From positions 1-6,302 of the forward strand of contig JAKALI010000253.1 of NCBI GenBank assembly GCA_021813195.1: 6,302 nt of DNA, in the 5' to 3' direction. A program made the translations under genes and the position numbers. The notes under the pieces are model-generated. The model searched no databases. It saw nothing but the letters and a program-made list of their open reading frames with translations, and had not been told where the DNA came from. Source of the stretch: Pseudomonadota bacterium (GTDB taxonomy: Bacteria > Pseudomonadota > Alphaproteobacteria > Rhizobiales > Hyphomicrobiaceae). The first letter of the stretch is position 1. Every line of letters begins with the position of its first letter. Below are positions 1-6,302 of the stretch, one piece after another.

Positions 1-3000
1 TGCTGCCTTTCTGTTTATCGATGAACCACAACCGCTGCTGCGCATAGGAAAGGGGCAGCGGAGCCGGCCGGTTTCCGACGGCGACACGCGGGCGTGTCTC
101 CGCGCCGCGCTGCAGCCTCGAGCTCAGCGCTGCGACTGTAGGCACCTCAAACAACGTGCGGATCGGCAACTCGATGCCCAATGTGGAGCGAATACGGCTT
201 ACCAGCCTGGTTGCCAGGAGTGAGTGGCCGCCGCATTCGAAGAAGTTGTCGTCGAGACCGGCCGTGGGAATGCCAAGAACGTCAGCGAATAGCGAACAGA
301 GAATCTCCTCGTTCGGAGATCGGGGGGCCCGCGATTGCCCGGACGGGCTGCAGAAATCCGGATCCGGCAAAGCTTTGCGGTCCAGTTTGCCGTGGCGTGT
401 AAGGGGAATCGAGTCCACGATGACCAACGCGGACGGCACCATGTACTCGGGCAGGACACGCGCAAGCTGCTGCCTGAGTCCCTGGACATCGGGGCGGAAC
501 CCGTCGCGGGGAACGATGTAGACGACGAGTCGTTTTTCGGAGTAGACGCCGTGCACCACGACAGCAGCATTGGCAACGCCTGGCTGCTTCATAAGCGCGG
601 ACACCACTTCGCCGACCTCTACCCGGAAGCCGCGGATCTTGAACTGGTCATCAACGCGACCGACAAATTCTAGGTATGCGTTCGCTGTCCACCGGGCCAA
701 GTCCCCCGTTCGATACATTCGGCGGCCCGCAGCCTCGAACGGATTGGCAACAAACCGCTCCGCCGTGAGTGCGGGCCGGTTGAGATACCCCTGCGCCAGG
801 CCTGAACCGGCCGCATACAATTCGCCGACCACACCGCGAGGAACCGGATTAAGATTCTTGTCCAGCACGTAAACCTGCGTGCCAGTTACCGGCCTTCCAA
901 TTGGAACGCCGGTTTTCAACGTCGCGCTTGGTGGGACGCAATAACAGGCGGTGAAGGTGGTGTTCTCTGTCGGGCCATAGCCATTCACTACTTGGCAGTC
1001 GGGCTGTGCACACTGGACGCGGGCGACGTCGTCAACGGCAAGCACGTCACCTCCCGCAAAGAGTTGCTGCACAGGCGCCAAGCTGGCCGCTGCAGTTCGA
1101 ACGGTTTCGTGCAGCAGTGAAGACGTGAGCCATAGAGCGTTGACGTTGTTCGTCGAGATTTCTGCCGCAATGTCGCGAGGCGTCAGCGGCCCGGGAGGTG
1201 CGAGGACCACACAGCCGCCGTGCAGAAGTGGGGCCCAAATTTCGAGAGTTGCGGCATCGAAGCTCAACGTGGCCATCTGGAGGAATCTCGTGTTCGCGTC
1301 AAATACCGCGAAATTGGGCGAGGCAAGCAGGCGAACCACCCCGCGGTGTGGAACGACCACTCCTTTCGGTTCGCCCGTCGAACCTGAGGTATGGTTCACG
1401 TACGCCACGCCGGAGGTACAGATCCTTACGGTTGGTTTAGCCGTGCTGAGATTCGAAGTGTACTCGTGCCGCTCGTCAAATATCGTTACGTTATCCGACA
1501 GGCCGGCAATCTGCTGCCCAACGCCGGCGCGAGCGATGACATGCCGTACGCCGCTATCGGCCAGCATGAAGCGGAGCCGTTCGGGCGGATAGGAAGGGTC
1601 GAGGGGGAGATAGGCGGCGCCGGCCTTGAGTGTCGCCAGCAGCGCCACCACCATTTCCGGCGAGCGCTCCACCGCAATGCCGACCAGCGCTCCCGCAGTT
1701 ACGCCTCCAGCCATCAGGCAGTGCGCCAGCCGGTTGGCCCGCTCATTCAACTGCGCGTAAGAGAGCTGCCGCCCCCCACAACTCAGTGCAACCGCCTCGG
1801 GCGTTCGCTCCACCTGCTCCTCGAACATCTCTGGAATCGTCTTGTCCGGTATCGCGCCGGCTGTGTCGTTCCACTCGACCAGCAGTTGTTGGCGCTGTTC
1901 AGGCGTCAGCAACTCGATGTTTCTCAGTTCCTGGTCCGGATGCGAGGCGAACGCCTCCAGTACCCGGGCGTAGTGTTGCGCCATCTGCTCCACACGCCAG
2001 GGCTCGAACAGATCGCGGTTATATAGCCAACGACAGTGCAGTTCGCCATTGATTTCGCAGGCATCGATCTCCAGGTCATAGCGCACATGCCGTTCCTTCA
2101 ACGCCAGGCGCGCCACCTTCAACCCGTTCACCGCATGTCCTGCGGCCGGCGCGTTCTGCAGCGCGAACGAGACTTGAAACAGCGGCGTGGTGTTCAGGCT
2201 CCGCTGCGGCGCCAGTTCCTCCACCAGCCGTTCGAACGGTACCTCCTGATGCTGGTAGGCCTCGAGCGCCGTCTTCCGTACCTGGGCCAGAAACTCGCAA
2301 ATCCGCAAACCCGCCGCGGGCTGAACCCGCATTGCCAGCGTGTTCACGAAGAAGCCAATCATCTCCTCCAGTTGCGCATCCTGCCGGTTGGCCACTGGCG
2401 AGCCGATGACGATATCTTCCTGCCCGCTGTACCGCGACAGCAACACGCCCATGCCCGCCAACAGCGTCATGTACAACGTCGCGTGGGTTTGCCGGCTCAG
2501 CGTCTTCAGCCCCCGTAGTTGCTCCGCGTTCAGCCGTATCTCATGAACCCCGGCGGCGAAGGTTTGGGTTGCCGGGCGAGGCCGGTCGGCCGACAGGTCC
2601 AATCGTTCGGGAATGCCTGCCAGTTGCTTCTTCCAGTACTCCAGTCCCTGCTGCAGCGCGCCCGCTTCCAGATACTGCCGCTGCCACAAGGTGAAATCGG
2701 CGTACTGCACCGCAAGTGAGGGCAAGGGATCGGGGCGACGCTGGCTGAAGGCCTGGTATAGGGCCAGCAACTCGCGCTCGAACACGCCTTGCGACCAGCC
2801 GTCGCACACAATGTGATGCATGCTTCGCAGCAGCACGTGCTCGTTCGAACCAAGCTTCAGAAGCGTGAAGCGCAGTAGCGGACCGCGCTCCAGGCTGAAC
2901 GGTTCCGAGGCGTGGCGCGCAATCGCGGCGTCGAGTAGCTCGCGTTGCTCGTCCGCTGACCGGCCACACACATCCTGAGCAACGACTCCGATGTGGAGTT

Positions 3001-6000
3001 CCGGCTCAACCACCTGAAACGGTTCGCCGCCCGTTTCACGGAAGCGTGTGCGCAGGCTTTCGTGCCGTTGAACGATTCCGCTGACCGCACGTTCCAGAGC
3101 GGTGGTGTCCAACTCCCCGCTGAACCGAAGCCCATCGACGACGTTGTACTCCACACTCGATTCGCCCAGCCGGTCGATGAACCACAATCTCTTCTGGCCG
3201 TAGGACAGTGGCAGCTCTTCAGGCCGCGGTTCGCGCGTCAGCGGGGGGCGTGCGAGCCCGCTCCAGCGCAGCCGGCCCGCGAGTTCTCGAACTGACGGGA
3301 ATTGGAAAAGCAAATCGAGCGGCAGGTCCGCGCCCAATACGGTGCGGACGCGCGTTGCCAGACGCACCGCAAGCAGGGAATGGCCCCCGAGTTCGAAGAA
3401 ATCGTTGTCAAGGCCGACACTGTCGAGTCCCAGGACCTCGCAGAATAGCGATGCTAAGATTTCCTGCCCGGCCGTTGGCGGTTCCTGTGCCTTCGATGGT
3501 TCTGGTCTTCGACGCGTAGGCAACGCCTTGCTGTCCAATTTTCCGTTGGACAGCAGCGGAAGCGCGTCCAGAAAGACCACGTCCGCTGGGACCATGTAGT
3601 CCGGAAGCATCCCTCGAATGCGATCCAATAAATGCCCTGCACGCGCCTGAGCGTCAGGATCGCAAACCAGGTATGCGAGCAGCTCCTTATCGTCGTGCGG
3701 CCCGTCGACCGGCATAACCACTGCTTGCAGCACTCCGGGCTGCCTCAGGAACTGAGCCTCGATTTCGCCGGTCTCGATCCGGAATCCGCGCAGTTTTAGC
3801 TGGTGATCCGAGCGTCCGACGAACTCTAGCTCTCCTCGGCGGTTCCACCGAACCAGGTCGCCCGTCCGATACATGCGGCCGCCCGCAGCGAATGGATTCG
3901 CCACGAACCGCTCCGCAGTCATCGCGGGCGCGTTAACGTATCCCCGCGCGAGGCACCGCCCAGCGATATACAATTCGCCGGCGACACCAACAGGAACGGG
4001 TTGGAGATTCGTATCGAGGACATACACTTGGGTGTTCGAGATGGGCCGTCCGATCGGCGTCGCGCGTGCGACCTCGTCAGAAACGCACCGGGTCCACGTC
4101 GCATCGATTGTCGCCTCGCTGGGACCATACAGGTTATAAACTTCGGCATCCGTCTGTTCGAGCAGAGCCTCTCTCAGCTGACCTGTCAGCGCCTCGCCAC
4201 CGCAGAAAATCCGTCGAAGCGAAGTGCAGCGCGAGAACGAACCAGACCGCGACATTTCGAGCGCGAACGAAGGCACCAGTTGAACGATCGATACGGAGTA
4301 GCGCCTGATGAGCTCCTCGAGTCGCGACGGGTCTCGATGCGCTCCTTTCGGGGCAATCACGAGCACGGCTCCGGAGAGCAACGGCGCGTAGAACTCCCAC
4401 ACTGAGGCATCGAACGTGATCACCGTCTTTTGCAGGATACGGTCGCACGGCGTGAGAGGAAGCGTCTCCTTCATCCACTGCATGTGATTGACAAGCGCCC
4501 GATGAGACACGACGATACACTTCGGGCGCCCTGTCGAGCCTGAAGTAGAGATGACGTAAGCGAGGTCGTCTGGATGCGCATCTCGTGGCCCTGGAATACC
4601 GGACAAGCGCTCGACGTCCGCCAGTTCGATTGCCGGCACACCCAGGGAAGTTTCGACGCGACCTTGATCACCGCGGTCTACCAGAATGGCCGACGGTTCG
4701 ACATCCTCAACAATGGCCCGCAACCGCTCTGACGGTTGTTGCATATCGAGCGGCAGGTACGCGGACCCGGATCTGAGAACGCCCAGTAGTGAGACAACCA
4801 GATCAAGCCCCGGGCTCAAGGCAACACCGATGATCGTTCCCGCTCCGATACCTTTCGCGCACAGATGGCGCGCCAGCGTTTCCGACCTGACTTGCAGATC
4901 CCGGTAAGTGAGTTGCTCGTCCTCGAAGACCACCGCCACCGAATCGGGCGTCTGCGCAGCTTGTTCAGCGAAAGGGCTGGTCAGTGTGGCGTCCGGCCCT
5001 GCGTCGACGGAGCCGCTCGACTCCCGCAGAATCCTCGTCCATTCGTTGTCATCGAAAATGTCGATTCTCGTTACCGCTGCGTGTGGCTGGTCAGCAAGGT
5101 GGGCGAGGCAGTTCTCGTAATGACGGGCCATCTGCTCGATGCGCCAGGCGTCGAACAGATCGGCGTTGTAGACCCATTGCAGGTGAAACGTGTCCTTGTG
5201 TTCCCGTGCGTATACTTCCAGAGCCAGCCGTGCCTGGGCCGCATCCCGCAGTACAGCCTCCACTTTCAGGCCATCGAGACGCGGCACAACCAACGGCGTA
5301 TTCTGCATCGCGAAGGACACCTGGAACAGGGGCGCGGCATTCGTATCCCGTTGCGGCGACAACTCCTGCACTACCGCGTGCAACGGTACATGTTGATGCC
5401 GGTAAGCATCGAGAACGGTCTGGCGGGTATCCGCAATCAGCTCCGTGAATGTCATGCGAGCCGTCAGCCGCACGCGCATCGGGAGCGTGTTCACAAAGAA
5501 GCCGATCAGGTCCTCCAGTTGAGTGTCCTGGCGGTTCGCCATAGGAGAGCCAACCAGAACATCGGTCTGCCCGGTGTAGCGCTCCAGCAGCACCGCAAAG
5601 CCGGCCAGCAGCGTCATATACGCGGTGGCATGATTCTCTCGGCTGAGCCGCTTCAGCTCGTCCGCCAACTGGCGGGGCAGAGTTATCTCGTGCCTGCCGG
5701 TGGCAGACATTCGACTGGCTGGACGGATCCGGTCCGCCGGCAGCGCCAGCTGCTCCGGAGCTCCGGCGAGCTGATTCTTCCAATACCGTTTTCCCTCCTC
5801 AAGTGCGCCGGATTGAAGCCAGTCTCGCTCCCACAGCGTGAAGTCCGCGTATTGGATCGGAAGCGGGGCAAGGTCAGCTTGGCTGCCCCGCGCAAACGCA
5901 TTGAACAGCGTGTTGAAATCGCGATTGAAGACCGCCTGCGACCATCCGTCGGAAACAATATGGTGGGTGGTCCGAACCAGAACATGTTCTTCATTATTCA

Positions 6001-6302
6001 GCCGCAGCAGCCGGAACCTCAGGAGGGGCCCGTGTGCCAAGTCAATCGGCGCGGAGGCCTCGCCAGCGATCGTGGCCTGGACCACCTCCGCCTGGTCCCG
6101 CGGAGAGAGATGACTGATATCATCAGTCGGGATCTCAATGCGTTCACAAGGCGCGACTACCTGAACGGGCTCGCCATCGACTAACTCGAACCGCGTCCGC
6201 AAAGATTCGTGACGTTCGACAAGGGTGTTAATCGTCCGCTCAAGAGCGTCGACCTTCAGCTTCCCCGTCAACCGCACAGCCTCCGGAACGTTGAACAATC
6301 CG
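1..6302 (-). CDS. Multimodular nonribosomal peptide synthetase, internal fragment open at both ends: (C)-A-PCP-C-A-PCP-(C)
   Basis: This frame is open for 2,100 full codons (coordinates 6301 to 2) with neither start nor stop, so it is an internal slice of a larger gene. The product is a cytoplasmic assembly-line enzyme that activates amino acids as aminoacyl adenylates, loads them on phosphopantetheine arms and joins them. Domains by residue: C1 1-430, A1 441-928, PCP1 942-1011, C2 1028-1465, A2 1489-1979, PCP2 1996-2063, start of C3 2079-2100. Signatures seen include HHIVSDG and HHIVCDG (C), two TSGSTG loops, YGPSE/YGPTE, two RTGDL motifs and the A10 lysines (A), and two GGHSL carrier sites. 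No epimerization, methyltransferase or thioesterase domain lies in the window, so this part only elongates. Inferred order of incorporation is Gln-like then Val-like. Family and domain order are near certain; gene name, product and host are not known. Confidence 0.98.
2..67 (-). other. Start of condensation domain C3 (cut by window edge)
   Basis: Residues 2079-2100. The segment PLPLSYAQQRLWFIDKQ matches the first condensation core motif (SxAQxRLWFxD) and parallels LPLSYGQKRLWFID at the start of C2. It shows that at least one more condensation step follows PCP2, so chain growth continues downstream. Too little is present to assign a subtype or to exclude a terminal or specialised condensation domain. 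Confidence 0.88.
113..316 (-). other. Peptidyl carrier protein PCP2 (thiolation domain)
   Basis: Residues 1996-2063. It holds the A2-activated residue and presents it to C3. The attachment motif is FFECGGHSLLA at 2020-2030, with S2027 (codon at 221-223) as the phosphopantetheine site. The preceding helix EEILCSLFADVLGI and the closing LFEVPTVAALSSRL match the family. Cysteine C2023 replaces the leucine usual before GGHS. The modified serine, the two glycines and the histidine are kept, so activity is expected. It is followed after a roughly 15-residue linker by C3, not by an epimerization or thioesterase domain. Confidence 0.96.
365..1837 (-). other. Adenylation domain A2, predicted valine-like (branched aliphatic) activating
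   Basis: Residues 1489-1979. It activates and loads the residue for PCP2. Motifs in order: AYLPLDPSYPPERLRF (A2 core), YVNHTSGSTGEPKG at 1634-1647 (A3), FDAATLE from 1681 (A4), NGYGPTENTTF at 1773-1783 (A5), GELYAAGSGLAQGY at 1826-1839 (A6), MYRTGDL at 1862-1868 (A7), GRVDDQFKIRGFR at 1881-1893 (A8) and HGKLDRKALP ending at 1979 (A10). Pocket residues by hand alignment to GrsA are D1682, A1683, L1686, W1724, F1748, G1750, G1774, T1782, F1783 and K1972, giving DALWFGGTFK. I associate DA(F/L)W(I/L)GGTFK-type codes with Val. F at the fifth position is a variant, so Ile or Leu cannot be excluded. The stretch between core A2 and A3 (about 1600-1633) is short and atypical, and the A7-A8 link RWTANAYLEF lacks the usual glycine. 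Confidence 0.92.
689..766 (-). repeat. Inter-module repeat in A2 (core A7 region, paired with 3845-3919)
   Basis: Residues 1846-1871 hold TAERFVANPF, then RRMYRTGDLARW. It is the counterpart of the A1 stretch and is one residue longer. Confidence 0.85.
2324..2473 (-). repeat. Inter-module repeat, copy in C2 (paired with 5471-5620)
   Basis: Residues 1277-1326 of C2 are the counterpart of the C1 stretch 3,147 bp away. The amino-acid match is 37 of 50 by hand count, and the frame and offset are constant across the whole C domain and the C-A linker. Confidence 0.85.
2798..2818 (-). other. C2 catalytic motif HHIVCDG
   Basis: Residues 1162-1168. The motif is intact, with H1163 in the catalytic position. 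A cysteine (C1166) sits where C1 has a serine. That position is variable in the family, so no loss of function is implied. Confidence 0.95.
3269..3478 (-). other. Peptidyl carrier protein PCP1 (thiolation domain)
   Basis: Residues 942-1011. It carries the A1-activated residue and then the growing chain on a 4'-phosphopantetheine arm. The attachment motif is FFELGGHSLLA at 968-978, with S975 (codon at 3377-3379) as the modified serine. The flanks are typical of the family: a helix-1 segment ILASLFCEVLGLD before it, and LFQFPSVRELAGRL closing the domain. It sits between A1 and C2 with no epimerization domain after it, so the residue it holds is passed on without an obvious D-conversion step. 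Confidence 0.96.
3518..4981 (-). other. Adenylation domain A1, predicted glutamine (or glutamate) activating
   Basis: Residues 441-928. It forms an aminoacyl-AMP and loads PCP1. Motifs in order: AYLPLD (A2 core), ISTSGSTGRPKC at 584-595 (A3, P-loop like), FDASVWE from 630 (A4), NLYGPSEAT at 723-731 (A5), GELYIAGRCLARGY at 775-788 (A6), MYRTGDL at 810-816 (A7), GRSDHQLKLRGFR at 829-841 (A8) and NGKLDSKALP ending at 928 (A10). Specificity-pocket residues, aligned by hand to GrsA, are D631, A632, W635, Q674, F699, G701, L724, I732, D733 and K921, giving DAWQFGLIDK. I recall this code for Gln, with Glu as the nearest alternative. The A10 lysine K921 and the TGD aspartate D815 are present, so the domain should be active. 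Oddities: C595 replaces the usual glycine after PK, R782-C783 appears in core A6, and serine replaces threonine in YGPSE. Confidence 0.93.
3845..3919 (-). repeat. Inter-module repeat in A1 (core A7 region, paired with 689-766)
   Basis: Residues 795-819 hold TAERFVANPF, then RMYRTGDLVRW. The same words occur in A2 with one extra residue. The match is strong at both protein and DNA level, in contrast to the divergent substrate-binding halves of the two A domains. This region surrounds the ATP-binding TGD motif. Confidence 0.85.
5471..5620 (-). repeat. Inter-module repeat, copy in C1 (paired with 2324-2473)
   Basis: Residues 228-277 of C1 (starting YMTLLAG, ending NTLPMRV) match residues 1277-1326 of C2 at 37 of 50 positions with no gap, by hand count. 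This is the most alike stretch I found between the two condensation domains. It covers the segment up to and including the IGFFVNT core. It reflects module paralogy and could be a substrate for homologous recombination. Confidence 0.85.
5945..5965 (-). other. C1 catalytic motif HHIVSDG
   Basis: Residues 113-119 of the fragment. The HHxxxDG motif is intact. The second histidine (H114) is the residue required for peptide-bond formation in the family, and D118 is structural. The flanking residues WSQA depart slightly from the more usual WSxG. Confidence 0.95.

Larger units (their letters stand above)
1907..3220 (-). other. Condensation domain C2 (complete, LCL-like), module for a Val-like residue
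   Basis: Residues 1028-1465. It condenses the PCP1-bound chain with the residue on PCP2. The full motif set is visible: LPLSYGQKRLWFID at 1030-1043, QRHESLRTRF, the catalytic HHIVCDG at 1162-1168 (H1163 catalytic, D1167 structural), YADFTLW at 1200-1206, IGFFVNT at 1315-1321, HQEVPFERLVEEL and PLFQVSFALQN. The extra N-terminal histidine motif of dual condensation/epimerization domains is absent, and the upstream module has no E domain. An LCL-type reaction is therefore inferred. The linker to A2 contains WNDTAG around 1477-1482. C2 aligns to C1 with no gaps (offset 1,049 residues), indicating duplication or gene conversion. Confidence 0.97.
5012..6301 (-). other. Condensation domain C1 (N-terminus cut by window edge), module for a Gln-like residue
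   Basis: Residues 1-430. It joins the upstream peptidyl chain to the aminoacyl group on PCP1. By alignment with C2, about 20 residues are missing at the N-terminus, including the SxAQxRLWF motif. Visible motifs are RHESLRTRF near residue 34, the catalytic HHIVSDG at 113-119 (second histidine H114, structural D118), YADFTLW at 151-157, IGFFVNT at 266-272, HQHVP at 302-306 and PLFQVSF at 324-330. The HHIVSDGWS form resembles condensation domains that accept an L-residue donor (LCL type), but the subtype needs a phylogeny. It is not a dedicated epimerization domain, because it sits before an A domain and carries the full condensation motif set. The linker to A1 (about 415-440) lacks the usual WNDT motif that C2 has. 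Confidence 0.95.

Noticed and set aside
1391..2518. Plus-strand open frames of 211 and 160 codons opposite A2 and C2
   Set aside because: They lie antisense to clearly conserved NRPS motifs, and their translations have no recognisable family features. They are shadow frames.
18..3187. Identical 14-base word at 18-31 and 3174-3187, considered as a possible att site or direct repeat of a mobile element
   Set aside because: Both copies encode the conserved LWFID of the first condensation motif (C3 and C2), so coding conservation explains the repeat.
5091..5783. A 230-codon minus-strand open frame in another register within C1
   Set aside because: It overlaps the conserved C1 core motifs, which are encoded in the main frame. 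Its translation is low-complexity Ala/Gly/Arg-rich. It is an out-of-frame shadow, and the main frame shows no frameshift there.
4865..6184. A 439-codon plus-strand open frame opposite C1 and the start of A1
   Set aside because: It is antisense to the NRPS frame, is rich in Arg/His/Gln and has no recognisable domain. A similar-looking antisense peptide occurs opposite C2 (2036-2518), as expected when paralogous coding DNA is read on the wrong strand. High GC and codon bias explain the lack of stops.
1..6302. RNA genes, CRISPR, transposons, promoters or terminators
   Set aside because: The whole window is filled by one coding frame. I saw no inverted-repeat ends, transposase motifs, spacer arrays or intergenic DNA that would support any of these.
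1..6302. A novel, previously undescribed biological system
   Set aside because: Every domain is a standard NRPS domain in standard order. Novelty could lie in the peptide product but not in the type of system visible here.

Overview
The window lies entirely inside one very large minus-strand gene for a nonribosomal peptide synthetase (NRPS). One reading frame stays open for 2,100 complete codons, from coordinate 6301 down to 2. I saw no stop codon and no frame break, and both gene ends lie outside the window. Residue numbers below count from the codon at 6299-6301 as residue 1.

In the direction of transcription (high to low coordinate) the domain order is: condensation C1 (missing about its first 20 residues), adenylation A1, carrier PCP1, condensation C2, adenylation A2, carrier PCP2, then the first ~22 residues of C3. 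This is one nearly complete elongation module, one complete elongation module and the start of a third. Catalytic residues are intact in every domain seen. There is no epimerization, methylation, ketosynthase or thioesterase domain. The ten binding-pocket residues can be read from the sequence. A1 gives DAWQFGLIDK, which I associate with glutamine (glutamate as alternative). A2 gives DALWFGGTFK, close to valine-type codes. The inferred contribution is therefore ...-X-Gln-Val-Y-..., with both residues probably L.

C1 and C2, with their C-A linkers, align without a gap at a constant offset of 1,049 residues (3,147 bp), which points to module duplication or homogenization. The A domains differ more and carry small indels. 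Codon choice shifts inside A2, consistent with an adenylation-core swap, though this was judged only by eye.

The DNA is GC-rich (about 60% by eye). A large multimodular NRPS with tandem C-A-PCP modules fits a soil or environmental bacterium such as an acidobacterium, proteobacterium or myxobacterium. The sequence alone does not settle the phylum. No RNA genes, mobile elements, CRISPR arrays, promoters or terminators were recognised. The many other open frames on both strands are shadows of the NRPS frame. The system class is well known; what may be new is the peptide product, which a two-module slice cannot identify.
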